NCBI GenBank assembly: GCA_025774405.1
Contig: JALGWB010000015.1
Location: 1-15,592, forward strand
From: a bacterium
GTDB lineage: Bacteria; Arandabacterota; Arandabacteria; Arandabacterales; Arandabacteraceae
Reading direction: 5' to 3'
DNA length: 15,592 nt
Shown: positions 8,725 through 15,278 of the stretch, one piece after another
Layout: the number at the start of each line of letters is the position of its first letter
Numbering within the stretch: position 1 is the stretch's first letter
The notes under the pieces: model-generated
Told to the model about the DNA's origin: nothing
The model's input: only the letters and a program-made list of their open reading frames with translations
The model's database searches: none
Position numbers and translations under genes: made by a program

Positions 8725-9168
8725 CTAAGGTTCCATCTCCTCCATACGGTCAAGCATCTGCTGCATGCTCATCATGGCTTTCTGCATGGCATCAGTCATC
8801 TGCTGGAGGTGTTCAGTCATCTTACTCGTGCTTTCCTCGATGACCTTATCTTTCATCAGTTCTTCATTATTGCTGATCGCATCCATACTCTCAAGCATAG
8901 TCTTCATATCCTGGGACATGTTGTGCATGATCATGCCCATGGACTTCATGCCAGCCATTCCCATGCAGGCACCCTGCATTTTCTGCTGCATCATCGTATC
9001 CGTCTTTTTCATCATGGAGTGGCACTTGCCCATCATCTTGTTCACGTTTTGCATCATACTCATTTCTCCAGTGCCTTTCTGACCCTCATGTGCGAATGCC
9101 GGTATGGTGATGAGGCTGATGCTGAAGACTATGACGGCTACCAGTACCACCAGTGTGGACCTTCTCAT
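8725..9168 (-). CDS. Secreted methionine-rich protein, probable extracytoplasmic copper-binding protein
   Basis: A 147-residue protein with a clear signal peptide: MRR, a hydrophobic core (TLVVLVAVIVFSISLITI) and a PAFA cleavage site near residue 26. The mature part is about 121 residues with about 30 methionines, many as MM, MxxM or MxM pairs, plus four histidines and two cysteines (KCHSMM, GACMGM). It is otherwise polar and probably helical. Dense methionine is typical of extracytoplasmic Cu(I)/Ag(I) binding, but I do not recognise a named family. The ATG at 9168 is chosen over an upstream in-frame start at 9249 because AGGAGG lies six bases before it and the signal peptide begins there. 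It is the first gene of an operon with the YHS-lactate dehydrogenase and CopB, which supports a role in copper capture, delivery or buffering outside the membrane. A periplasmic-chaperone-like helical protein is the alternative. Confidence 0.82.
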   Translation of the reverse strand: MRRSTLVVLVAVIVFSISLITIPAFAHEGQKGTGEMSMMQNVNKMMGKCHSMMKKTDTMMQQKMQGACMGMAGMKSMGMIMHNMSQDMKTMLESMDAISNNEELMKDKVIEESTSKMTEHLQQMTDAMQKAMMSMQQMLDRMEEMEP

Positions 9169-9174
9169 GGAGCT

Positions 9175-9180
9175 CCTCCT
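9175..9180 (-). promoter_or_regulatory. Ribosome binding site fixing the Met-rich protein start
   Basis: AGGAGG on the minus strand, six bases before the ATG at 9168. It excludes the longer reading that begins at 9249, whose extra 27 residues are basic and would bury the signal peptide. Confidence 0.8.
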
Positions 9181-9271
9181 TGCTTTGTGGATCGCTCGTT
9201 TCACGCAACCTCTCTGAAGCAAAATAACGCTTACTTGTGAAGCTACCACTTAACTACCCCACGCGCAAGCC

Positions 9272-9353
9272 AAAAAGGTATGCATAGCAGTTACCGTTCC
9301 GGCCTCCCCCGGCAGCATCCGACTTGCGCAGGTTTCAACCCGTGATGCATGCC
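9272..9353 (-). ncRNA. Candidate structured leader RNA or terminator before the copper operon
   Basis: Read on the minus strand, GGCATGCAT (9345-9353) pairs with ATGCATACC (9277-9285) with one C-A mismatch, closing a region of about 59 bases, and is followed directly by TTTTT (9272-9276). Inside are two smaller stems: one around GGGTTGAAACCT (near 9329-9340) and CCGG-GGGAGG-CCGG (9299-9312). The architecture is a closing stem around two hairpins, then a U-run, about 104 bases before the Met-rich protein start. I compared it by eye with cobalamin, c-di-GMP, SAM, TPP, M-box, fluoride and ZTP riboswitch consensus and saw no match, nor does it fold as a tRNA. It could be a metal-responsive leader or simply the end of the tldDE transcript. 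Confidence 0.35.
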
Positions 9354-9474
9354 TTCTTTGAAAGCAGGTGCCGCATTGGACTTAAAAGAGTCGCGGGCGG
9401 GTTAAGGTGCGCCGCATCGAGTGCATCTATGGAATCAGCAGCAAGCCTATAGAACAAATCTGGTTGGCGGGCAG

Positions 9475-10818
9475 TTAGAATTCGGTCTTACCGCTGAAGT
9501 TGAAATCTTTTATCTTAAGAGCCGGTACCACATTGGCTCCATACCAGGATGAGAGCTGGAGTTTGGCCTCCTTTGAGATCATCTCTACCTTTGAGAAAGC
9601 CTCAAGCATGCTATCGGTGAATCGCAGATTCTTAACCGGATACTTGATCTTACCGTCCTCGACATAGAATGTGCCATCCCGGGTCATCCCTGTGAAGAGG
9701 GCTCGGCGAGTATCAAGCAAACCATTTATGTAATGGAAACGGGTAACGAGGAGCCCCCGCTTGAGTGAGGCTATCATCTCATCAACTGTATGCTCGCCCG
9801 TCCCGAAGAAGACGTTTGTTGGCAAAGCGGCGATTTCCTCCCCTGGTGGAAGAGCATGGCCCGTCGAGTGTTTACCTTCCTTATGAGCCGTAATGATACT
9901 ATAAGTCACGTTCTTGGCTACACCCCGTTCGATAATGGCAATCCGCTGCTTGGGTACGCCTTCAAAGTCGAATGGCATTGGAATTCCTTTGGGATCAAGA
10001 CCATCATCCCAGATTGAGATATTCTCCCCCATGATGCGCTCACCAAGCCGACCGCTCATGAAGCTGCGTCCTTCCTGGAGGCTCTCAGCCCCGAAACCGA
10101 TGTAAGAGAGCCAGTTCATAATCTCATCAACTGCTTCTGGTGAGACAACGACATCGTACCGTCCTTCTTCGATCTCTCGAGGGTTCTGGCTGTCAGCACA
10201 TATCCTGGTGGCTCTCTCGCCTACCTTGCGTGCATCGAAGTCAGCGATATTGAGGCTGGAATAGTCAGCGTAGCCGGAGCTTGTGGGCGACATTATCACT
10301 GTATTCATATAAGCAGCGGTATGGCGATGGTACTGAGTTGTTCCAAGCGAGTTAGCGTAGGCGATCTCATTGGCTGTTGTCGAATGGGAGCCTGCTGCAA
10401 GAAAACCAAACTTATCAGCTTCAGCAATCACGAGCTTGACATTCTCGGCACGTTGGGTGGGGTTGCAATTGGCCGTTTCCTCGTAGAAAGCCCCAACCTC
10501 AGGGGCCCTCGGCGAGTGAGCAAATGATTCAAAGTTGGGATTGGGGACCTGGGAGTCAGCTATTTCTGCAGCACGACGCGCGAGCTGCTTAAGCGATTCG
10601 GTATCGGTGAGATTCGATCTTGCCACACCGATTTTCTTACCCTTGGCAACCCTCAGGAGTATGACCGTGTCCTTCTCATAGACATTCTGATGAATGGTTG
10701 AATTGGCGAAGCGTGTAAGTCCACTTGCCTTGCCTAGGAGGACAGCTTCTGCCTGCTCAACCTCAACCATCGAAAGCAGTTTCTTAAGGATCTCTAAAGC
10801 TCTCTGTTCACCTAGCAT
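9475..10818 (-). CDS. tldE: TldE/PmbA subunit of the TldD-TldE metallopeptidase
   Basis: Non-catalytic partner of TldD in the heterodimeric zinc peptidase that degrades or trims unfolded peptides (in E. coli it matures microcin B17 and degrades the CcdA antitoxin). About 447 residues, normal for PmbA. Family features visible: an N-terminal segment ending FANSTIHQNV, followed by KIGVARSNLTD, the mid-domain YDVVVSPEAVDEIMNWL, the FMSGRLGERI and DPKGIPMPFDFEGVP segments, and the C-terminal HYINGLLDTRRALFTGMTRDG region. It lacks the HExxxH zinc motif of TldD, as expected for this subunit. The ATG at 10818 is preferred because AGGTG lies six bases before it; a GTG at 10827, overlapping the tldD stop by eight bases, is the alternative. 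It is translationally coupled to tldD. Cytoplasmic. Confidence 0.9.
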   Translation of the reverse strand: MLGEQRALEILKKLLSMVEVEQAEAVLLGKASGLTRFANSTIHQNVYEKDTVILLRVAKGKKIGVARSNLTDTESLKQLARRAAEIADSQVPNPNFESFAHSPRAPEVGAFYEETANCNPTQRAENVKLVIAEADKFGFLAAGSHSTTANEIAYANSLGTTQYHRHTAAYMNTVIMSPTSSGYADYSSLNIADFDARKVGERATRICADSQNPREIEEGRYDVVVSPEAVDEIMNWLSYIGFGAESLQEGRSFMSGRLGERIMGENISIWDDGLDPKGIPMPFDFEGVPKQRIAIIERGVAKNVTYSIITAHKEGKHSTGHALPPGEEIAALPTNVFFGTGEHTVDEMIASLKRGLLVTRFHYINGLLDTRRALFTGMTRDGTFYVEDGKIKYPVKNLRFTDSMLEAFSKVEMISKEAKLQLSSWYGANVVPALKIKDFNFSGKTEF

Positions 10819-10819
10819 T

Positions 10820-12250
10820 TTATACACCTACCCTCACTTTTCGGAACCTGGCCGGCGATGCTCCGTGTGCAACATGGGCAACTTGCATTGGTTCACCCTT
10901 ACCGCAGCTCGGGATACCCCATATGTGCCAGTACTTGGCGCTGCAAACTGCATCGCATGAAGCCCAAAACTCTGGCGTTATGCCTGTATAGACTGCATTC
11001 TTGACAAGCCCCTCAATCTTTCCATTCTTTATTCGCCAGGCAATCTCAGTCCCAAACTGGAAGTTCAGGCGCTTATCATCAATGCTCCAGCTCTTATTGG
11101 AATCCACCATAAGCCCGTCTTTGGTATCCCTTATGAGATGCTCAAGCTCCCAGTCGCCTGGCTCCAGGTTGATGTTGGTCATTCGTATTAGCGGGATGCG
11201 GTTCCATCCATCGGCACGCATACAACCATTGCTTCTCCGATTCAGTTTGGCAGCCGTTTCGCGGGAGGTCAAATACCCAACGAAGATTCCCTTTTCAACA
11301 ATTGGTGTGCGCTGTGCCGGCACACCTTCATCATCGTAGCCAAAGGTGCCGAGTCCACCTTCGCAGGTTGCATCCTGGAAGATCGAGACATGCTCGGAGC
11401 CATAGCGGAAGTTACCCATCTTTTCAACTGTCAAGAAACTAGTGCCCGCAAAACTTGCTTCGGTGCCAAAAACCCGATCGAGTTCAGTCGGATGACCGCA
11501 TGACTCGTGGACCTGAAGGGCAAGCTGAGAGCCACAGATTATAAGATCGAGCTCCCCGGTTGGGCACTCAGGCGCTTTAAGCAAGGCTGCAGCCTCTTCA
11601 GCTGTCTTCTCAGCATTATCCACAAGTTTCATTTCCTGGACGAATTCAAATCCCCGCGTTGCTGTATCACCCCACGATGCAGGATATGACCGCTTCTGAA
11701 CATCACCGTTGCCAATGGCAGTCGCAGCAATGCCGGCGCCACTTTCGATTATGGTCTGTTCGATGTCAGCACCCTCGGTGCTCAGGAAGACCTTGTCAAT
11801 CCGATAGAACTGCATGGAGCCTTCCGATACTCTTATCATGCGGTTCTTGCGCATGATGCGATCGGCTTCAAGCAGAATGGAGATCTTGTCATCCAATGAG
11901 ACGCTAAAAGGATCCTTGATGATCCTGGTCTCGTAGGTATCTACCTTTGGTTCTTCCTCGCTCAGCACAACATCCCACTTCTTGAGCAGCTTTGTTGCCC
12001 TGGCGATTTCAATGGCTTCCTGTGCTACCCTTGCAGCTTCGGCTTCGGTAAGAACTGAGCTACTCGAGAAACCCCAGCAACCATCGACTATGACCCTTAT
12101 GCCGAAACCCCTGGAGACCTCATCAGCGATCGAGTCAACTGCCCCATTCTTGACGAGAATCTTCTCGCTTCTCGTTGTAACCAGCCGCGCGTCGGCATAA
12201 TCGACTGCCTGCCTTATCTTATCGAGCACATTCTTGAGCGCATCTTTCAC
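10820..12250 (-). CDS. tldD: TldD, zinc metallopeptidase subunit
   Basis: Catalytic subunit of the TldD-TldE peptidase, 476 residues from the chosen GTG. The zinc motif HESCGH is at residues 248-253 (His, Glu, three residues, His), and C449 in IPSCGKGEP is in the position of the third, cysteine zinc ligand known from E. coli TldD. Other family segments: SRGFGIRVIVDGCWGFSSSS at the N-terminus, RADGWNRIPLIRMTNINLEPG, and GTEIAWRIKNGKIEGLVKN. The start is fixed by AGGAGG eight bases upstream; a longer frame to 12364 adds 38 residues unlike the family. It is the first gene of a two-gene operon with tldE and is divergent from the radical SAM operon. Its natural substrate here is unknown; in other bacteria this pair processes ribosomally made peptides or clears unfolded ones. 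Confidence 0.93.
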   Translation of the reverse strand: MKDALKNVLDKIRQAVDYADARLVTTRSEKILVKNGAVDSIADEVSRGFGIRVIVDGCWGFSSSSVLTEAEAARVAQEAIEIARATKLLKKWDVVLSEEEPKVDTYETRIIKDPFSVSLDDKISILLEADRIMRKNRMIRVSEGSMQFYRIDKVFLSTEGADIEQTIIESGAGIAATAIGNGDVQKRSYPASWGDTATRGFEFVQEMKLVDNAEKTAEEAAALLKAPECPTGELDLIICGSQLALQVHESCGHPTELDRVFGTEASFAGTSFLTVEKMGNFRYGSEHVSIFQDATCEGGLGTFGYDDEGVPAQRTPIVEKGIFVGYLTSRETAAKLNRRSNGCMRADGWNRIPLIRMTNINLEPGDWELEHLIRDTKDGLMVDSNKSWSIDDKRLNFQFGTEIAWRIKNGKIEGLVKNAVYTGITPEFWASCDAVCSAKYWHIWGIPSCGKGEPMQVAHVAHGASPARFRKVRVGV

Positions 12251-12258
12251 AAAAATCC

Positions 12259-12264
12259 CCTCCT
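12259..12264 (-). promoter_or_regulatory. Ribosome binding site fixing the tldD GTG start
   Basis: AGGAGG on the minus strand, eight bases (GGATTTTT) before the GTG at 12250. It supports the shorter protein, since no comparable site precedes the in-frame start at 12364. Confidence 0.75.
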
Positions 12265-12305
12265 GCCTACTGGATTTAGTTTGCCTGGGATTCCAAAGAT
12301 CACTA

Positions 12306-12315
12306 GGTTGCAACC
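12306..12315. promoter_or_regulatory. 10-bp palindrome GGTTGCAACC upstream of tldD
   Basis: A perfect palindrome lying about where the transcript from the candidate tldD promoter at 12320-12348 would begin, which is a typical repressor position. A near-identical GGTTTCAACC lies at 9331-9340 ahead of the copper operon. Function unproven. Confidence 0.3.
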
Positions 12316-12319
12316 ACTC

Positions 12320-12348
12320 ATGAAACCATGCTGGCTTACGAATGTCAA
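12320..12348 (-). promoter_or_regulatory. Candidate promoter for tldD-tldE
   Basis: On the minus strand a perfect -35 TTGACA (12343-12348) is followed after 17 bases by TTTCAT (12320-12325), a weak -10. The predicted start is near 12313, giving a leader of about 60 bases to the tldD GTG. The -35 is strong and the -10 is the doubtful part. Confidence 0.35.
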
Positions 12349-12464
12349 GCCTTCGGTGGCACAACCTGGCTTTCAGCGGAGAGCCATCTGGGCATGAGGG
12401 AGCTGGAAACCTGTCCCACTGAGTAATCCGCCTTGGGGCGGGGAACCATATCGCAGGTTAAGTG

Positions 12465-12493
12465 TTGACAATATATGGAGTTTGGCATAGTTT
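12465..12493 (+). promoter_or_regulatory. Candidate upstream promoter of the radical SAM operon
   Basis: Perfect -35 TTGACA (12465-12470), a 17-base spacer, then TAGTTT (12488-12493), which keeps the key first, second and last positions of the -10. The predicted start near 12500 falls inside the left arm of the inverted repeat at 12496-12523. Confidence 0.45.
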
Positions 12494-12495
12494 GA

Positions 12496-12523
12496 CCACC
12501 AGACGACTTTGCATTCCTGGTGG
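12496..12523. promoter_or_regulatory. Inverted repeat CCACCAG-N14-CTGGTGG, candidate operator
   Basis: Perfect seven-base arms at 12496-12502 and 12517-12523. It overlaps the predicted start of the upstream promoter and the -35/spacer region of the downstream promoter, so a protein bound here could block both. No regulator gene is encoded nearby. Confidence 0.45.
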
Positions 12524-12529
12524 CTGTCG

Positions 12530-12538
12530 TGGTATAAT
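12530..12538 (+). promoter_or_regulatory. Extended -10 promoter (TGGTATAAT) of the radical SAM operon
   Basis: A perfect -10 TATAAT (12533-12538) is preceded by TG one base upstream (TGn extended -10). The -35 is poor: TTGCAT at 12509-12514 with an 18-base spacer, as is usual for extended -10 promoters. Transcription would start near 12545, leaving only about 14 bases before the ATG at 12559. Confidence 0.7.
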
Positions 12539-12546
12539 CTCAAATA

Positions 12547-12552
12547 GGGGGG
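12547..12552 (+). promoter_or_regulatory. G-rich ribosome binding site of the radical SAM gene
   Basis: AGGGGGG (six Gs at 12547-12552) lies six bases before the ATG at 12559. It rules out the TTG at 12553, which would leave no spacing. Confidence 0.65.
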
Positions 12553-12558
12553 TTGGCT

Positions 12559-13899
12559 ATGACAGTCGCTGACCGCTTGTTCGTGCTAACCGCCAAGGGT
12601 GCAGTCAAAGCAGGCATGAAGATTCTTCCGCTTATCTCCGATGAAACGCTTTTGAAGTTCTCACGCCGGAAGATTGCCGAGGTTCCATGGCCCGAAGGTC
12701 GGGACTTCATGGAGAGATTGCTTGTCCTCGGCAAGCGCGCACTTTCTGAAGCAAGCGAGAACTGTCGCCAGAAGGCCGCGATGAACTTCTTTTACAACTA
12801 CCTCGTTGTCGGCTATGTAAGGCGAAAGCTCTTCAAAGAGCAGCATGGCTTCCGGCCGCCATACCTGCTGGTCATAAGTCCGACCATGCGATGCAATCTC
12901 AAGTGCTATGGCTGCTATGCCGGAAGCTATGCCAAACAGGAACTCGATCTTGCCACGGTCAATCGGGTAATCGATGAAGCCAAAACCATGGGTGCTTACT
13001 TCATTGTTATCTCTGGCGGTGAACCTTTCGCATGGCGACACATCTATGATCTCTTCGAGCAGCAGGATGACGTTTATTTCCAGGTCTATACCAATGGCAG
13101 CCTGATTGACGAAAAGGCTGCCGAACGTCTTTCTCGCCTCGGCAACGTCGTACCATGCATAAGCGTGGAAGGTTTTGAGAAGGAAACCGATGAGCGAAGG
13201 GGTAAGGGTGCTTTTGCAGCCATCATGAGAGCTATGGATGCTCTGCGTTCAAATGGTGTCATCTTTGGATTCTCAGCAACTGCTACGCGCCAGAATAACA
13301 GCTTCATCGTGAGCGATGAGTTCGTTGACTTCTACGAAAAGAAGGGCTGCTTTATCGGATGGTACTTCAACTATGTGCCCGTCGGAAGAAAGCCCAATAT
13401 GGATCTTATGCCAACTCCTGAACAACGCATCTATCGACGTCGCAGACTCCTCCAGCTCAGGAGCGAGCACAAGATGCTGCTTGCTGATTTCTGGAATGAT
13501 GGTCCCCTGACTGGTGGGTGTATTGCCGGTGGCAGAAGCTATCTCCATATAAACTCAAATGGCGATGTGGAGCCTTGCGTGTTTACTCACTTTGCACTCC
13601 ACAACATTAAGCAGACCAGGCTGATAGATGTGCTCAAGAGTGACTTTTTCAAAGCCATAAGAGCACGCATCCCATATTGTGAGAACTACTTGCGTCCTTG
13701 CATGATAATCGACCATCCGCATATCTTGAGAGAGATAGTCACCAGATTTGGAGCAAGACCCACCCATCCGGGTGCCGAGGGACTCCTTGGTGATCTTAAG
13801 ACAGACCTCGACAGGTATGCTGCGGCTTATGGAAGTCTGGCTGACGAGGAGTGGTACACGGTTGAACAACAGGAACGGCTGAGAGCAAGTGGAGCCTAA
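12559..13899 (+). CDS. Radical SAM protein with SPASM-like C-terminal cysteines
   Basis: A 446-residue enzyme that would use a [4Fe-4S] cluster and S-adenosylmethionine to start radical chemistry. The cluster motif MRCNLKCYGC has C112, C116 and C119 (CxxxCxxC), and the SAM-binding SGGEP is at 152-156. The C-terminal third has C321 (GGCIAGG), C340 (NGDVEPC), C374 and C381 (RPCMIIDHPH), a set able to hold an auxiliary iron-sulfur cluster like SPASM/twitch enzymes. About 110 residues precede the radical SAM core, beginning TVADRLFVLTAKGAVKAG. The GDVEPCVFTHF segment resembles peptide-modifying and cofactor-synthesis members of COG0535, but I cannot name the reaction. It is first in an operon, with an 11-base overlap into a MATE exporter. 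The start at 12559 is set by the G-rich ribosome binding site. Likely cytoplasmic and oxygen sensitive. Confidence 0.88.
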   Translation: MTVADRLFVLTAKGAVKAGMKILPLISDETLLKFSRRKIAEVPWPEGRDFMERLLVLGKRALSEASENCRQKAAMNFFYNYLVVGYVRRKLFKEQHGFRPPYLLVISPTMRCNLKCYGCYAGSYAKQELDLATVNRVIDEAKTMGAYFIVISGGEPFAWRHIYDLFEQQDDVYFQVYTNGSLIDEKAAERLSRLGNVVPCISVEGFEKETDERRGKGAFAAIMRAMDALRSNGVIFGFSATATRQNNSFIVSDEFVDFYEKKGCFIGWYFNYVPVGRKPNMDLMPTPEQRIYRRRRLLQLRSEHKMLLADFWNDGPLTGGCIAGGRSYLHINSNGDVEPCVFTHFALHNIKQTRLIDVLKSDFFKAIRARIPYCENYLRPCMIIDHPHILREIVTRFGARPTHPGAEGLLGDLKTDLDRYAAAYGSLADEEWYTVEQQERLRASGA

Positions 13900-15268
13900 A
13901 GAGCGAGGTCTGGGCGCAACCGTTTTCAGGCTCTCCTGGCCTGCAAGCGTCGAGTTTCTGATCATCACAAGCATCGTCTTCGCTGACATACTTTTCCTAT
14001 CGCGCCTTGGTAGCGGCATAATTGCAGGGGTAGGCGTATCGGTTACGGTTTTCAGGGTTTTCTATGAGGCATTCAATTCGGTTGCAGTTGCTTCGACCAC
14101 AGCTGTTGCCCAGGCTGTGGGTGCGAGGAATTCGAGGCTGGCTGAGCGTTGTGCTGGTCAGTCATTGACCTTCGCTTTCATGCTTGGCTGTGCCTCCGGG
14201 GCTTTGGGGGTTGCAGTCGCTCTACCCGCTATGAAACTCATGGGTGTTCATGGAGTTGTACTGGACGCTGGCGTGGTATACATGCGTATCAATATGCTCG
14301 CATCCCCTTTCTATGCGCTTGCCCTTGTGGGTGGAGGGATCCTGAAAGGCGTTGGCGACACACGAACCCCTATGCTTTTCACCCTGGTTGCCAGTGCATT
14401 CAAAATAGTCCTGAGCGCTGGGCTCATCTTCGGAAGGTGGGGACTGCCCGAGCTTGGCGTGAAGGGGGCTGCCATAGGTACCCTTTTTGGCTACGCTCTC
14501 AATGCTGTTCTAATGCTTGCCAGACTCCGCCTCGGTTTCTCTGCCATGAAGTTGCGCTCCAGTACGCTCAAGATCGATAAGAACTTAATCAGGCGCCTGG
14601 CATTGCTTGCCTGGCCGGTTGCTGCTGAGCGCATGATAATGAGAACAGGCTTTGTCTTCTACATGCGTGTTGTGAGTGCTCTTGGTACAGTTGCACTCGC
14701 AGCCAACCAGATTGCCTTACGGCTTGAATCGGTATCGCTGACAATTGGATTTGGCTTCACAGTCGCAGCAACAACACTCGTTGGGCAAGCCATAGGACGC
14801 CGTGATGTGACAGGAGCCAGAGATCGAGCCTACATGACGATGAAGATGGCACTGGCGGCAATGGGCACGATGACATTGATCCTTATACTCCTTCGGCATC
14901 TTGCAGTAGGGATGTTCAAGCCTGATGTTGATGTGCGGCAGCTTGCCACTATCTGTCTTACAATCGGGGCCTTTGAGCTTCCAGCCTTTGGGATGCTCTT
15001 CACATTTGCAGGTGCCCTGCGAGGTGCAGGTGATACACGCAGTCCAATGCTCGTCGCCCTCTTTGGCACATTTGCGTTGAGACTACCTCTTGTCTATCTA
15101 CTTGGCGTATACTTTGGACTTGGCTTGAAGGGTATCTGGTACGGTACACTTCTTGATTGGACAGGAAGGGCCCTGATCATGGCCATGGTCTTTCGACGCG
15201 GCAGGTGGAAGTCAAAAGCTTTCATCGAAGAGGCTGAGATAGTCGATATAGAGGACATGGAAGCTTAA
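13889..15268 (+). CDS. MATE-family efflux transporter
   Basis: A 459-residue integral membrane protein of the multidrug and toxic compound extrusion family, which exports organic compounds using a sodium or proton gradient. About twelve hydrophobic segments are visible in two similar halves; each half carries the family's repeated motif, GGILKGVGDTRTPML in the first and GALRGAGDTRSPML in the second. The C-terminal tail is acidic (EEAEIVDIEDMEA). It starts with GTG at 13889, overlapping the radical SAM gene by 11 bases, so the two are translationally coupled, and it ends 10 bases before the next gene. The coupling suggests it exports the product or substrate of the radical SAM enzyme, but this is inference; many MATE proteins are general drug or metabolite exporters. 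The subfamily (NorM, DinF or MepA-like) is not assigned. Confidence 0.92.
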   Translation: MEPKERGLGATVFRLSWPASVEFLIITSIVFADILFLSRLGSGIIAGVGVSVTVFRVFYEAFNSVAVASTTAVAQAVGARNSRLAERCAGQSLTFAFMLGCASGALGVAVALPAMKLMGVHGVVLDAGVVYMRINMLASPFYALALVGGGILKGVGDTRTPMLFTLVASAFKIVLSAGLIFGRWGLPELGVKGAAIGTLFGYALNAVLMLARLRLGFSAMKLRSSTLKIDKNLIRRLALLAWPVAAERMIMRTGFVFYMRVVSALGTVALAANQIALRLESVSLTIGFGFTVAATTLVGQAIGRRDVTGARDRAYMTMKMALAAMGTMTLILILLRHLAVGMFKPDVDVRQLATICLTIGAFELPAFGMLFTFAGALRGAGDTRSPMLVALFGTFALRLPLVYLLGVYFGLGLKGIWYGTLLDWTGRALIMAMVFRRGRWKSKAFIEEAEIVDIEDMEA

Positions 15269-15273
15269 GGAGG
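15267..15273 (+). promoter_or_regulatory. Ribosome binding site of the TIGR04076 gene
   Basis: AAGGAGG overlaps the TAA of the MATE gene and sits five bases before the ATG at 15279. It excludes the in-frame GTG at 15273, which is part of the site itself. Confidence 0.75.
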
Positions 15274-15278
15274 TGCCC

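Larger units (their letters stand above)
9169..9474. other. 306-bp non-coding region upstream of the metal operon
   Basis: Space between the tldE stop and the Met-rich protein start. It holds a nested inverted-repeat structure at 9272-9353 ending in a T-run on the minus strand, a GGTTTCAACC near-palindrome at 9331-9340, and a pair of direct repeats, GGTGCCGCAT (9367-9376) and GGTGCGCCGCAT (9406-9417). I found no convincing sigma-70 promoter on the minus strand; the best weak match is TTGCGC, 17 bases, TAGCTT within 9236-9268. No credible coding frame was seen. It presumably carries both the end of the tldDE transcript and the control region of the copper operon. Confidence 0.6.
12251..12558. 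other. 308-bp divergent intergenic region between tldD and the radical SAM gene
   Basis: It contains candidate promoters in both directions, a palindrome, an inverted repeat and three hairpin-forming stretches: GGCTTTC-AGCG-GAGAGCC (12368-12385, seven pairs on the plus strand with one G-U), GGGA...TCCC around GG-AAA-CC (12398-12417), and CCGCC-TTGG-GGCGG (12428-12441). The first pairs better as plus-strand RNA, but the recognised rightward promoters lie downstream of it. The only small frame noticed, 25 codons from 12320, has no ribosome binding site. No known riboswitch consensus was recognised. Confidence 0.5.

Noticed and set aside
9169..9249. 27-residue N-terminal extension of the Met-rich protein
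   Set aside because: The signal peptide and AGGAGG both point to the ATG at 9168.
9277..9353. A 77-nt stretch on the plus strand with complementary ends (GGTATGCA/TGCATGCC) and GGTTTCAACC, tRNA-like in size
   Set aside because: No D-loop GG, T-arm spacing wrong, no anticodon arm and no CCA; better read as a structured element on the minus strand.
12251..12364. 38-residue N-terminal extension of TldD
   Set aside because: Composition unlike TldD and no ribosome binding site at 12364, while AGGAGG sits before the GTG at 12250.
12320..12397. 25-codon frame starting MKPCWLTNVK on the plus strand, considered as a precursor peptide for the radical SAM enzyme
   Set aside because: No ribosome binding site, lies upstream of the recognised rightward promoters, and overlaps the candidate tldD promoter.
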